From Halomonas sp. 'Soap Lake #6' (GTDB lineage Bacteria; Pseudomonadota; Gammaproteobacteria; Pseudomonadales; Halomonadaceae): a stretch of 64,000 bases of DNA. Under the pieces are notes generated by a model. The model saw only the letters and a program-made list of their open reading frames with translations. It made no database searches and had not been told where the DNA came from. The first letter of the stretch is position 1, and each line of letters begins with the position of its first letter. Shown piece by piece: positions 25,248 through 34,002 of this stretch. The stretch lies in contig NZ_CP020469.1 in the NCBI RefSeq assembly GCF_003031405.1, forward strand, positions 2,542,001 through 2,606,000, written 5' to 3'. The translations under genes were made by a program, and so were the position numbers.

Positions 25248-26105
25248 ATGGGTAATGCAAGCCGGTTTCAATTCATCAAAAGCCAGCATGTGCCAACACT
25301 GACGGTGCTTCATGCGGCTATTGAGGATTTCAGCTACGACCGTCACGCTCATGATGAGTATGCTTTCGGCGTCACGCTGGCTGGGCGTCAGGACTTTTTC
25401 AGCGGAGGTCAGTTTCACCGAAGCCCACCGGGAAACGTGATTTTGTTCAATCCGGAGGAGGTTCACGACGGCAAGCCGGGCGGCGAGCACGCCCTGGATT
25501 ACCTGATGGTTTATGCCCACCCGGAACAGATCAAACCGTTGTTCGCAGATGCCCTTGGGCGTGAACATTCAGCAAATTTTCGTTCCAACCAAACGCTGAT
25601 TCAGGATGTTCAACTGCGCAACGCCATTTTGGAACTGGCACGCTTGGTCACCTCGCAGACAGGTAGCTGTATTGATCAGGAAAATGCGCTGTATCGGGTC
25701 ATTGAGCGAACCGTTCAACTTGGAGGCATTTCTCCGCCAAACCAATTAACCAGCCGGCCGGATGCGCTTTTGGGTCTTGCTAAAGAGTATATCCACGCTC
25801 ATTTGGAAACCGATATGTCGCTTGATGACATTTGCCAGGCAGCGCATTTGTCTAAGTACCATTTTTTACGCCTGTTCCGTCAGCATTACGGCATCACTCC
25901 ACATCAGTATGTGATTAATTGCCGAATCAATGCGGCGCGTTATGCGCTAGAAGAAGGCGCCTCGCTTAATGAAGTGGCCCTACGGTTTGGCTTTGCGGAT
26001 CTAAGCCATTTTAACCGCCGCTTTAAACGCATTTATGGCATGACGCCCCACCAGTATCAACGCGATATCGCGCGTTCCCCCTACGAGCTTAAGAACCGCA
26101 CTTAA
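25248..26105 (+). CDS. AraC-family transcriptional regulator
   Basis: 285 residues from ATG 25248, which follows AGGAGGGGCTCGGC at ideal spacing; the GTG at 25224 would overlap that SD. An N-terminal cupin-type AraC_binding domain (DRHAHDEYAFGVTLAG, HRSPPGNVILFNPEEVHDG) is followed by two HTH units (MSLDDICQAAHLSKYHFLRL and SLNEVALRFGFADLSHFNRR). It is followed at once by a LysE exporter gene; AraC regulators of this type often control adjacent LysE genes in response to amino acids. Confidence 0.85.
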   Translation: MGNASRFQFIKSQHVPTLTVLHAAIEDFSYDRHAHDEYAFGVTLAGRQDFFSGGQFHRSPPGNVILFNPEEVHDGKPGGEHALDYLMVYAHPEQIKPLFADALGREHSANFRSNQTLIQDVQLRNAILELARLVTSQTGSCIDQENALYRVIERTVQLGGISPPNQLTSRPDALLGLAKEYIHAHLETDMSLDDICQAAHLSKYHFLRLFRQHYGITPHQYVINCRINAARYALEEGASLNEVALRFGFADLSHFNRRFKRIYGMTPHQYQRDIARSPYELKNRT

Positions 26106-26166
26106 CAACCGCGCTTAACAACCGTACTTAAAAAAACGTAATTAAAAAAACGTAATTAAAAACGAG
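26091..26166. repeat. 13-14-bp tandem repeats across the AraC stop codon
   Basis: Units AAGAACCGCACTT, AACAACCGCGCTT, AACAACCGTACTT, then two copies of AAAAAAACGTAATT and a partial one. The first unit contains the last codons of the AraC gene and the repeat continues beyond the TAA stop up to the SD of the LysE gene. Confidence 0.85.
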
Positions 26167-26173
26167 GTTTACC

Positions 26174-26806
26174 ATGTTAGGAATCGTCGCCTATGCCCTA
26201 GGCGCTATGTATTCGCCTGGGCCTGTGAATTTGCTTGGCTTGAACGTTGGTATCAATGGCCAAGCCAAAAAGTCGCTAGGATTTTGCTTGGGAGTGGGCA
26301 CCGCGATGCTGGCCTACTTATTACTGCTGGGCTGGGCGGGTGCCGCGTGGATCGATGAAGAGGCACTGATCGTAGTGAGTGCATTGGGTTGTAGCTATAT
26401 TATTTATCTCGCTACAAAAATTGCTCGCTCAAGCGCTGACTTAAGCACAGATTTAAACACTGATGTAAACAAGCATGACCATGCCCCTCATCTGCTGCGT
26501 TTTCGTGATGGGCTGGTGATGCAATTGCTCAATCCAAAAGCCATTATCGCCACCCTGCCCATTGCAACGCTGCAGTTTCCAGCGGCAGGTATTCAAGGAG
26601 TTAGCTTAATCATTTGGGCGTTCGGGCTGGCGGTATTAGCCGCTGGCGCACCCGGCAGCTACATTGTGATCGGTAGTTTGGTGGGCCACCGCATAAAAAG
26701 CACAGGCATCATTCAGTACTTTAATTGGGTGATGGCTGGGTTACTGATCGCCGTGGCGTTATCGATTGGCTATGAGCATGTTTGGGTACCACTCATCACC
26801 CCCTGA
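26174..26806 (+). CDS. LysE-family amino-acid exporter
   Basis: 210 residues, about six helices. Family signature MYSPGPVNLLGLNVGINGQ (about 14-32) and LNPKAIIATLPIATLQFP. Between helices 3 and 4 the loop carries ADLSTDLNTDVN, encoded by three 12-bp units (26435-26470), a small in-frame tandem repeat. GAGG lies before ATG 26174. It follows the AraC gene on the same strand and may be co-transcribed with or controlled by it. Confidence 0.85.
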   Translation: MLGIVAYALGAMYSPGPVNLLGLNVGINGQAKKSLGFCLGVGTAMLAYLLLLGWAGAAWIDEEALIVVSALGCSYIIYLATKIARSSADLSTDLNTDVNKHDHAPHLLRFRDGLVMQLLNPKAIIATLPIATLQFPAAGIQGVSLIIWAFGLAVLAAGAPGSYIVIGSLVGHRIKSTGIIQYFNWVMAGLLIAVALSIGYEHVWVPLITP

Positions 26807-26835
26807 GTTCGTAGCAGAGCGGCAGAATATAGAGT

Positions 26836-27744
26836 CTATTGTGAAGCGGGAATGTCCACTGCCTTAAGTACATCAATAAACGCACGCAGTGGCGCTGGGA
26901 CATGCCGATGGCCGGGGTAATAGATGCAAAGCCCCGGTCCCAATGGGCACCAGTCCGACAACACAGGCACTAGTTTGCCCTGTTGTAGATAAGGCCCGGC
27001 AACCAGATCAGGCAGATAGGCGATGCCCATGCCAGCCGCTGCAGCTTCGGCCATTAGGTTCAAATGGTCGAGGGTTATGGAGCCATGGACGTCAACCGCC
27101 ACTTCCTCACCGTCCTTTTCAAATTCCCAGCGATAGAGTTTGCCACTGGGCAGACGATGACGGATACAGCGGTGCTTTTGTAAGCCCTCAGGGCTTTGGG
27201 GTGGCGGATTTACCACCAGATAAGCTGGTGAAGCGACTGCCTGGAATCGGATCTGCGGGCCGAACCGCACGGCAATCATGTCCTGAGGTACGTCTTCACC
27301 CAAACGGATGCCTGCATCAAAGCCCTCTGCCACGATATCCACCAGACTACCTTCAGTAACAAGATCGACTTCAATATCGGGAAACGTTTGCTGAAAAACC
27401 GGAATAACATGGCGCAGCAACATCCGTGCGGCAGGTTCATTGGAGTTGATTCGAACCGTACCGCTCAGCCGGTTTTGCTGTATTTCAATCTCCTCAAATG
27501 CGGCGTCAAAGTCACGCAGTAGAGGCCGAATACGGCTCAATAGTTTGGCTCCGACATCCGTTAAGGCAACGCTTCTGGTGGTTCGGTTAAACAATCGTAC
27601 GTTCAGTTGGGCTTCCAATGTGCGCATCATGTGGCTCAGCGTGGATGGCGGCATTCCCAGCTCATCCGCGGCCTTGCGAAAACTGCCATGGGCAGCAATG
27701 GCCGCAAAAGCAGTCAGTACATTTAGATCCGGCTTCTTATTCAT
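26836..27744 (-). CDS. LysR-family transcriptional regulator
   Basis: 302 residues. The HTH is GSFRKAADELGMPPSTLSHM, then LNVRLFNRTTRSVALTDVG. The effector domain includes RINSNEPAARMLL and the GMGIAYLPDL segment near the end. It is divergent from an SDR gene (27850) and probably regulates it. This LysR/SDR pairing is common in proteobacteria. Confidence 0.85.
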   Translation of the reverse strand: MNKKPDLNVLTAFAAIAAHGSFRKAADELGMPPSTLSHMMRTLEAQLNVRLFNRTTRSVALTDVGAKLLSRIRPLLRDFDAAFEEIEIQQNRLSGTVRINSNEPAARMLLRHVIPVFQQTFPDIEVDLVTEGSLVDIVAEGFDAGIRLGEDVPQDMIAVRFGPQIRFQAVASPAYLVVNPPPQSPEGLQKHRCIRHRLPSGKLYRWEFEKDGEEVAVDVHGSITLDHLNLMAEAAAAGMGIAYLPDLVAGPYLQQGKLVPVLSDWCPLGPGLCIYYPGHRHVPAPLRAFIDVLKAVDIPASQ

Positions 27745-27849
27745 GTGAAATTTGCATCTAGTGATGCAGTATTAAGCGGATAGTCACATAAGTCTGACTC
27801 ACCCACAATGACCTTGTTCTTTGCAATACCATCCAACAGGAGACTAAAA

Positions 27850-28533
27850 ATGACAAAGACATGGCTTATTACAGGTACTTCATCAGGCTTGGGTAGATTG
27901 CTGACCGAGAAGCTACTGGCGCGCGGTGACACCGTTGCTGCAACACTGCGTAAGGAAGGCAGTCTTGATGATTTGAAGGCGCAATACGGTGATCGTCTCT
28001 GGATTGGACTGCTTGATGTCACCAATACAGAGCAGGTACATAAGGTAGTCGATGCTGCCTTTGGTGATCTCGGTCATATTGATGTCCTGGTAAGCAATGC
28101 TGGTTATGGCCTCTTTGGCGCTGCGGAAGAAGCCAGCGACGCGCAGATAGAGCGCCAAATCGCCACCAACCTTACTGGATCCATTCAGCTCATTCGCGCG
28201 GTTCTTCCACATCTACGGAAGCAAGGTGGCGGTCGCATCGTTCAATTGTCGTCAGAGGGAGGCCAAATCGCCTACCCGAACTTCAGTCTCTATCATGCGA
28301 CAAAGTGGGGAATTGAAGGCTTTATCGAGTCCGTCGCCAAAGAGGTTGCGCCATTCGGGATTGATTGCCTGATCATTGAGCCAGGCCCGACGGAAACCAA
28401 CTTCGCTGTTGGTCTGGATCGCGCCCAGCCCCTGGCCTGCTATGAAGACACCCCTGCCGGTGAGGCTCGACGCGCACTGGCGTCCGGTACATTCGAAATC
28501 AAGGGCGATGCGTTGACAGCCTCCGACCACTAA
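27850..28533 (+). pseudogene. Short-chain dehydrogenase/reductase, 3'-truncated
   Basis: 227 residues from ATG 27850 (AGGAG upstream). The NAD(P)-binding motif is TGTSSGLGRLLTE, followed by VLVSNAGYGLFG, the catalytic Ser in IVQLSSEGG and YHATKWGIEG (Tyr, Lys). Relatives run to about 275-285 residues; this frame ends abruptly at GTFEIKGDALTASDH, where relatives continue with a helical C-terminal segment. About 110 bp further begins the tnpB element, so the 3' end was probably lost with that insertion. The catalytic core is intact, so activity is possible. Confidence 0.7.
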
Positions 28534-28639
28534 CTCAGAGATTGTAGTGGCGGATTCCCAGGTTGTTACCTTCCCAGTTCCTGCTTCGTTGTCCGTTGCC
28601 TGCAATGCCTTGGCATGGCCGGTCTTACACAAACTCCAC

Positions 28640-28760
28640 AGGCGTTAATTTCCGAGTGCCCCTCGGTATTACCTCAACGCTCAGTACCGGCTAACAGCGC
28701 GGTACCTGCTTGTAGGATGTTGCGGGCGGCATTGCGGTCACGGTCAATGCCTTCGGTGCC
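28640..28760 (-). ncRNA. Predicted omega RNA (reRNA) of TnpB
   Basis: In tnpB elements the guide RNA scaffold covers the 3' end of tnpB and the element's right end, and the guide is the flanking host sequence. That would place it here, with the hairpin at 28652-28666 near its 3' part and the guide reading into about 28620-28639. This is positional inference only. Confidence 0.35.
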
Positions 28761-29786
28761 GCAGCTGGGGCAATCCCAGGTGCGAACATTCAGCGGTAGT
28801 GATGCCATCACATAGCCACAGCCATGGCAGCGTTTCGAGCTTGGGTACCAGCAGTCAATTTGGACGAACTGGCGTCCTGCCCAGGTCGCCTTGTACTCAA
28901 GCTGGCGCACCAACTCCCCCCAGCCCACATCACTGATGGCCTTGGCCAGCGACCGATTCTTGACCATATTCTTAATCTGCAAACTCTCCGCTGCGATCAC
29001 TTGGTTCTCGTTAACGATCTGACGGGTGAGTTTATGCAGGTGGTCAAGCCGTGTATCGGCAAGTTTGGCGTGACAGCGAGCGACCTTTAACCGTGCCTTG
29101 GCGCGATTGTTCGAGCCTTTTTGCTTGCGGCTGAGTTGCCGCTGCGCCCGCGCCAGCTTACGGGTATAGCGGGCGGTATGGCGAGGGTTGTTAACCCGTT
29201 TGCCGTCACTGGTCACGAACAGGTCTTTCAGCCCCAGGTCAATGCCGACCATGTTAGGCGTCACGTCGAGCATTTGCGCTTCGACCTGGCACAAACAGCT
29301 AATGAAGTAGCGGCCTGCTGCGTCCTTGGACACTGTGACGGTGCTGGGCGTTGCAGGAAGCTCGCGGCTCCAGCGAATGTTCAGCGGATCACGGCACTTG
29401 GCGAGCGTAATCTGGCCATCACGGTATGAAAACGCTGAACTGGCAAAGGTGGCCGACTGGCGATGCTTCTTGGATTTAAAGCTAGGATACCGCGCCCGCT
29501 TAGCAAAGAAATTCTTGAAGGCCGTTTGCTGATGGCGAAGGCATTGTTGCAACGGCACCGAACTAACCTCAGCTAAAAAGGCCGTATCCGGCTGCTTTTT
29601 CAACTGCGTTAGAAAGGCGCTAGCGTCGTTGTAACCGATCTTGTCCTGACGCTGATAGAACGCATCGGTGCGATGGCGGAGCACCGCATTCCAGACATAC
29701 CGCACGCACCCAAACGTCCGCGCCAGCAAGGCTGCCTGCTCAGGCGTGGGGTAAAAGCGGTATTTGAAAGCGCGTTCGGTTTTCAT
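28674..29786 (-). CDS. tnpB: TnpB RNA-guided nuclease (IS200/IS605 family)
   Basis: 370 residues. N-terminal helix-turn-helix region (AFKYRFYPTPEQAALLARTF), then a RuvC nuclease with all acidic residues in place: GIDLGLKDLF (Asp183), VIAAESLQI (Glu267) and GIDRDRNAARN (Asp348/Asp350). A C4 zinc finger (Cys320, Cys323, Cys339, Cys342) lies inside the last part. TnpB proteins are ancestors of Cas12 that cut DNA guided by omega RNA and help keep the element in the genome. No frameshift or stop is seen, so the nuclease may be active. Confidence 0.9.
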   Translation of the reverse strand: MKTERAFKYRFYPTPEQAALLARTFGCVRYVWNAVLRHRTDAFYQRQDKIGYNDASAFLTQLKKQPDTAFLAEVSSVPLQQCLRHQQTAFKNFFAKRARYPSFKSKKHRQSATFASSAFSYRDGQITLAKCRDPLNIRWSRELPATPSTVTVSKDAAGRYFISCLCQVEAQMLDVTPNMVGIDLGLKDLFVTSDGKRVNNPRHTARYTRKLARAQRQLSRKQKGSNNRAKARLKVARCHAKLADTRLDHLHKLTRQIVNENQVIAAESLQIKNMVKNRSLAKAISDVGWGELVRQLEYKATWAGRQFVQIDCWYPSSKRCHGCGYVMASLPLNVRTWDCPSCGTEGIDRDRNAARNILQAGTALLAGTER

Positions 29787-29806
29787 GTCTTACGACTTAT
29801 ACGGAT

Positions 29807-30334
29807 TTATGTAAGGTTGCAAGACGCATGGCGTCCTAGCGGACGCCGCGCTATCCATCTCCACCCAATGCAGTCGCTTGGATGGAGTATTCCGCGCTTT
29901 TCGATAAATGAGCACAGCTGAATATCTGACCGGCACACCCAGCCCTGATTGACCCAGAATTTCCTGGCAGTTTCGTTCTCGGCAAGGATCATTAAGTGCG
30001 ATTTCAGTATCCCCTCCTTTTTCAATGCTTCCAGGCAAAGGCTAACCAGTTGTGTCGCGATGCCCGCTCTGCGATGGGAATCCGCCACTGATAGATGCTG
30101 AATATAGCCACGTTTGCCATCGTGGCCCGCCATAATCGTTCCTACTACCTTTCCATCAGCTTCCCCTCCCGCTTCTCTCTCAAGTACAGCCACAAAGCTT
30201 AAGCCAGGGTTACGCAGCAGATATTTCTCAATCCCCTCTCGGGAATCAGCGCCACGCAATCGAACACCCTCGCTACTACTCCACAGATCGATAGCTGCTT
30301 CATAGTCGTTGATGGTCATGGTGCGGTAGTGCAT
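29807..30334 (-). CDS. GNAT-family N-acetyltransferase with replaced C-terminus
   Basis: 175 residues. The acetyl-CoA motif is IQHLSVADSHRRAGIATQLV and motif B is ENETARKFWVNQGWVCRSDI. The family normally ends soon after that last strand. Here the frame continues about 30 residues (PSDCIGWRWIARRPLGRHAS) into DNA that contains the left-end hairpin of the tnpB element. The tail was therefore probably created by that insertion. The catalytic core is complete. Confidence 0.75.
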   Translation of the reverse strand: MHYRTMTINDYEAAIDLWSSSEGVRLRGADSREGIEKYLLRNPGLSFVAVLEREAGGEADGKVVGTIMAGHDGKRGYIQHLSVADSHRRAGIATQLVSLCLEALKKEGILKSHLMILAENETARKFWVNQGWVCRSDIQLCSFIEKRGILHPSDCIGWRWIARRPLGRHASCNLT

Positions 30335-30394
30335 TAAAGGGTTCTCACTGGATAGCGGTTCAGTTCATTAAACCGGGGTAGCTGAGGCGGTTGA

Positions 30395-30877
30395 TCACTT
30401 TGACCGCTCACGCATAGCTCGAATATCATCGATATCAACTGGCCGAGAAAGCACCGACTTATAGCGGATCAACTCCTCTTTCAACATAAGGGGGAGCTCA
30501 AGGCCCAGTAAATTGACTGTTGTATAGCGATCAAACTCTATATTTAGTGGCACCCAGGCTTCGTTGGCTGCATCGAATATCTGCGCGCCATCAGCATTGC
30601 CAACTTCAATTTTGATGCCTTCGTACTTGAACTGAACGTAGGTTAAATCCCAGCCCTCTTCACAGTAGTGTGTCGCTGGCTTGGATATATACGCTTGGCC
30701 AGCTTGAACCACCGACGAAAAATGCTCGCCTGGGACGAACAGATCAATATCGTTCAGCTCACGCTCAGCGCCATACCCTTTTGCTGCCAACCCTCCGCAG
30801 ATTTGAAAAGGGATATCTTTCTCTTTTAGTAACCCTACCACCCACTTGGCTGCTAACTGGTGCACAGTGCCCCTCAT
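30395..30877 (-). CDS. Nucleotidyltransferase-fold protein
   Basis: 160 residues. The motif ICGGLAAKGYGAERELNDID with following LFV is the GG-x-A...(D)xD core of the nucleotidyltransferase superfamily, of the small MNT/LinB-like kind; a later Glu-rich KIEVGNADG follows. Such proteins transfer a nucleotide to a small molecule or act as antitoxin-like partners, but no HEPN partner is adjacent. ATG 30877 lies just after the stop of a VOC gene (30881), so the two are translated together. Confidence 0.65.
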   Translation of the reverse strand: MRGTVHQLAAKWVVGLLKEKDIPFQICGGLAAKGYGAERELNDIDLFVPGEHFSSVVQAGQAYISKPATHYCEEGWDLTYVQFKYEGIKIEVGNADGAQIFDAANEAWVPLNIEFDRYTTVNLLGLELPLMLKEELIRYKSVLSRPVDIDDIRAMRERSK

Positions 30878-30880
30878 CCA

Positions 30881-31240
30881 TTAGGTACGCGCTTCTGACC
30901 AAACCGCAAACTCATTACCACTAGGTTCTAGGAAGTGAAAACGAAACCCACCTGGGAATTCGAAAACAGGCTGAATGACCTCACCGCCACTCTGCTCAAC
31001 CTTGGCGAGCGTTGCGTTAATGTCAGCGCTATAGAAGACCAGTAGTGCGCCGCCATTAGCAGTTTGGTTACTGACATCCGCTTGGTAAAAGCCACCGTCC
31101 AAGCCTTGATTGGAAAATGCGGTATATTCAGGGCCGTAATCGACAAACTCCCAGCCAAACACCGCAGAAAAAAATGCTTTTGTAGCATCTAGGTTTTTCG
31201 CTGCGAACTCGACGTAGTTGAGCTTTTCATGCTGATGCAT
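30881..31240 (-). CDS. VOC-superfamily protein
   Basis: 119 residues. The two-module VOC fold is evident: LNYVEFAAKNLDATKAFFSA, VFGWEFVDYGPEYTAF, then VFEFPGGFRFHFLEPSGNEF with a Glu near the end as in metal-binding VOC proteins. It resembles glyoxalase-like proteins of unknown substrate. AGGAG precedes ATG 31240. The next gene begins directly after its stop. Confidence 0.8.
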   Translation of the reverse strand: MHQHEKLNYVEFAAKNLDATKAFFSAVFGWEFVDYGPEYTAFSNQGLDGGFYQADVSNQTANGGALLVFYSADINATLAKVEQSGGEVIQPVFEFPGGFRFHFLEPSGNEFAVWSEART

Positions 31241-31264
31241 ACGGTGCTCCTTACTTCTTAAGTG

Positions 31265-31585
31265 CTACAGCCCAAAGCCGATGCCTAGGCGCAACGCTTG
31301 AAGGCCATCAAATTGAACACTTACTTCATCAGAGAACACAGGGTGTCCCTGTACTGCTAAATCCAGTGCCGCTTGAGAACCGCGGTAAGTGACTGTCACT
31401 GAGATGTTCGCTGAAGTGCTAACTGGGGCCCACACTCCGTACTCGACATTATCAACGCTAACAGCAGAGAGGCCGTGACTATCCAGCTGTTGCTGTATTT
31501 CCTGTTTAACGACAACGCCGTAATAGAAGTACAGGCCAGTGTAGCCAAGTGCTACCAGTACAATCAGTGAAAATAGCTTGCCCAT
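31265..31585 (-). CDS. Membrane-anchored protein of unknown function
   Basis: 106 residues from ATG 31585 (GAGGGTAATA upstream). A longer frame exists upstream but its 91 extra residues have no protein-like character. One N-terminal transmembrane helix (LFSLIVLVALGYTGLYFYYG) is followed by a periplasmic domain with beta-strand pattern (VEYGVWAPVSTSANISVTVT). I do not recognise the family. Confidence 0.5.
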   Translation of the reverse strand: MGKLFSLIVLVALGYTGLYFYYGVVVKQEIQQQLDSHGLSAVSVDNVEYGVWAPVSTSANISVTVTYRGSQAALDLAVQGHPVFSDEVSVQFDGLQALRLGIGFGL

Positions 31586-31885
31586 TATTACCCTCGGGTT
31601 TTGTGCACTTTCATAGTTAACCATCTTCAGCAAATGTGCGTTAAACACATAACCAATTGCTACGTTATCTACTGATAGCCGTAAGTACCGATAATGCCTG
31701 TAGCTACGAAGTTGCACAAGCAACAAGAAATGGGCAGTTTTGCTAACGAAATGCATTGACCCCATTAAAGAGCGCCACATCGAATTATGGAAAACAGCAC
31801 ACCATGGCAGCAAGTAACAGTGCATCCAGCGCGCAACCTGCTTTCGAGTTAATTGCACTGACGATACACATCAAAGCGCCTGCCA

Positions 31886-32254
31886 TTAAAACCTGGGTGA
31901 GAATCCCCGCTCTTCGCAGGCATCCCGTGGTTTATGAACCACTAAGGCGCGTTCAGAAAAGTGACGCCAGGGGATCGCTAAGCCAAACACATCAAACGTC
32001 ATCATGCCTGAGCTGCAGTCGATCAGCACATCTACAACATAACCGCGATGCACCATGCCTGTTGCCGTGGAATCAAGCTCCTGCCAACGTATCGGCTGAC
32101 CGGTGAAGTCAGTGTAAGGAGGTTCGTAACCGCCCTGGGTTTGATCAATGGATCGAAAATCCATGACCAGGCCAATACAAAGGAGCAATACGCTAACGAA
32201 CCCGATCAGCGCAAACCCTGCAACAATCGTCTTTTTCACTGGTCTGGCTGGCAT
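31886..32254 (-). CDS. Small membrane-anchored protein of unknown function
   Basis: 122 residues. A single N-terminal transmembrane segment (IVAGFALIGFVSVLLLCIGL) is followed by a soluble domain with YTDFTGQPIRWQELDSTATG, RGYVVDVLIDCSSGMMTFDV and a C-terminal RDACEERGFSPRF. A pair of cysteines may form a disulfide if the domain is periplasmic. I recall similar unnamed proteins in marine gammaproteobacteria but no function. AAGGA precedes ATG 32254. Confidence 0.55.
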   Translation of the reverse strand: MPARPVKKTIVAGFALIGFVSVLLLCIGLVMDFRSIDQTQGGYEPPYTDFTGQPIRWQELDSTATGMVHRGYVVDVLIDCSSGMMTFDVFGLAIPWRHFSERALVVHKPRDACEERGFSPRF

Positions 32255-32377
32255 TGTTTTTCCTTTCCCATTAGGGAATCACCTGTATTGGCCACTTCAA
32301 TTCGGCAAGCCAGGGATATACTACGTTGAATTCTCAACCAGCCCTCTTCACTATGCCTTCTTCCCTATATAGTGAAA

Positions 32378-32405
32378 GCCCTCCACAGCCGAGGGTATGG
32401 AGGGC
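32378..32405 (-). terminator. Hairpin after the carbon-nitrogen hydrolase gene
   Basis: An 8-bp stem GCCCTCCA/TGGAGGGC with a 12-base loop, about 10 bp after the stop at 32413. On the minus strand it is followed by CTTTCAC, a weak U-tract. Confidence 0.5.
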
Positions 32406-32412
32406 GCAGAGT

Positions 32413-33165
32413 TCATGCTTCCTCCGCCCGACCACTTAGCATGCCTTGATGAACATGGCATAGCACCAGGCTAGGCTTGGTACCGTTAGCAGCAACGGCT
32501 ACCTCACCCGCTGTATTCCAACCACCGCTTTTGCCACAAGTTTGCCAGCCACCCGTGTTGGAAATGTGGTTAGCAAGCAGTACTGGGAACTGATGGCGTT
32601 TTGCCATAGCGGCGAGTAACTGTGCATCAGGCGTGTAGCCTGCTTCCGATATAAGCGCACTGGCGATATACACATCTGCTCGCTGAGCAGCTGCCACTTC
32701 TGCGTGGGTGGGGTGAGCGAAGTCGGCGCAAATCGCCAAGGCTATGCGAGTGTCATTTACCGTGAACTGGTAGCTGTCATTACCCGCCAAGCAGTAAACG
32801 CCTTCTCCTTCGTGCAGGTGCTGCTTTGCGTAGAAATCGCGCTTTCCGCTTGGGAAACAGATAACAGCGCCTATGTGGGGCTTACTGCTTTCATTCACCA
32901 GCGGGCAACCTGCTATCACCACTATATTATGAGCAACTGCAGCGGCAGAAAGTGTGTTGAAGGTCTCTGCACTTTTGGACATCGCCAGTTGCCCTAGTAG
33001 CTCAAGTTCGTAGCCGGTAAGCGAAAGCTCTGGGAAAACCACCACATCGGCCCCAAGCCTGGCGGCGTGTTGAATGTAGGTAAGGTGTATTGCAAGGTTC
33101 TCGGCTACGGCTCCTTTTTCCACCGGGAGTTGTGCTAACGCGATGGTGGTATTGCCCGTTTTCAT
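32413..33165 (-). CDS. Carbon-nitrogen hydrolase (nitrilase superfamily)
   Basis: 250 residues. The catalytic triad of the superfamily is seen: Glu46 in VVFPELSLTGYE, Lys114 in YAKQHLHEGEG and Cys146 in LAICADFAHP. It cleaves a nonpeptide C-N bond (amide or carbamoyl type); the substrate is unknown. The length is typical of the short branch. GAGG precedes ATG 33165. Its left neighbour downstream is a terminator and its right neighbour is a LysE exporter on the same strand. Confidence 0.85.
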   Translation of the reverse strand: MKTGNTTIALAQLPVEKGAVAENLAIHLTYIQHAARLGADVVVFPELSLTGYELELLGQLAMSKSAETFNTLSAAAVAHNIVVIAGCPLVNESSKPHIGAVICFPSGKRDFYAKQHLHEGEGVYCLAGNDSYQFTVNDTRIALAICADFAHPTHAEVAAAQRADVYIASALISEAGYTPDAQLLAAMAKRHQFPVLLANHISNTGGWQTCGKSGGWNTAGEVAVAANGTKPSLVLCHVHQGMLSGRAEEA

Positions 33166-33225
33166 TCAAGCCTCACAGCAGTATGTAAAGAAACCTCGCC
33201 TTAAACCAATATCCTTACAGCGTAC

Positions 33226-33846
33226 TCACTCTTTTTTAGCCAGTAATAGCCCTACCCCTGCGCTGGCTAATAGAGTTGCGCAACCGCGGTTGAATAAGCG
33301 CCGCATAGCGGGGCGTGAAAACCAGTTGTTTAAAAAGCTGCCTGCATAGGCGTAACCGGCAATCGCTACCCACTCCAGCAGTAGAAACAACGTGCCTAAT
33401 ACTAAAAACTGCTGCCCTACGTTGCCGCTTGGCTCCACAAACTGCGGTAAGAATGCGGTAAAAATCAGGATGGCTTTGGGATTACCTGCGGCAAGCAGAA
33501 ACTCTTGTCGCGCCAGCTCAAAAAGGCTTCTGGGGTTAGTCCCACCGTCATCATGTTCAGCGGTATCGGCACCCCATAGTTGATATGCCAGCCATAACAG
33601 GTAGAGACCACCGACAACCTTAATGACTAGGAAGATCTTTTCAGAGGTATAAAGCAGCGTCGCCAAACCAGTCGCTGCCAGCGTAATCATGCCTACGAAT
33701 GCTATTAGCCGCCCAATACCTGCTAAACAAGCTGTCCGAACGCCATAGCGTTTAGCATTGGTTAATGAAAGCAGGTTATTAGGGCCAGGCGCCATATTAA
33801 GGGCGAAGCAGGCAGGGATAAACAGCAGCAGCGTAGTAAGGTTCAT
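33226..33846 (-). CDS. LysE-family translocator
   Basis: 206 residues, about six helices. Signature FALNMAPGPNNLLSLTNAKR (about 15-34) and LAAGNPKAILIFTAFLPQF. It exports amino acids or amines. AGGAATG lies upstream of ATG 33846. It lies 60 bp before the carbon-nitrogen hydrolase gene and may share its transcript. Confidence 0.85.
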   Translation of the reverse strand: MNLTTLLLFIPACFALNMAPGPNNLLSLTNAKRYGVRTACLAGIGRLIAFVGMITLAATGLATLLYTSEKIFLVIKVVGGLYLLWLAYQLWGADTAEHDDGGTNPRSLFELARQEFLLAAGNPKAILIFTAFLPQFVEPSGNVGQQFLVLGTLFLLLEWVAIAGYAYAGSFLNNWFSRPAMRRLFNRGCATLLASAGVGLLLAKKE

Positions 33847-33940
33847 AGAAGCCCATTCCTATTTGCGCGCATGAACATGCACTAGTTATTTCACTACAGG
33901 CCCACCTAGACTAACCTTTAATTAAGATTTTCTCAACCTT

Positions 33941-33970
33941 AAAAAAGAGCAGGCGCTGCTGGCCTGCTCT
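33941..33970 (-). terminator. Intrinsic terminator of trpBA
   Basis: A 9-bp stem AGAGCAGGC/GCCTGCTCT with a 7-base loop, followed on the minus strand by a run of T (TTTTTT) about 35 bp after the trpA stop codon. It has the full form of a Rho-independent terminator. Confidence 0.85.
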
Positions 33971-34002
33971 CTTAACGTATCGCTCTTTTTACTCTGCTTG
34001 TA

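Larger units (their letters stand above)
28640..29860 (-). mobile_element. tnpB-only IS200/IS605-type element (IS1341-like)
   Basis: A single tnpB gene without tnpA. Subterminal hairpins are visible at both sides: GGCGTCC/GGACGCC with loop TAGC at 29830-29847 on the tnpB 5' side, and CCGAG/CTCGG with a 5-base loop at 28652-28666 on the 3' side. Exact ends are uncertain because this family makes no inverted repeats or target duplications. Mobility would need a TnpA supplied in trans. Confidence 0.65.

Noticed and set aside
26091..26166. CRISPR array suspected from repeats.
   Set aside because: The units are 13-14 bp and contiguous, with no spacers; the other repeats in the window are also contiguous tandem repeats, not CRISPRs.
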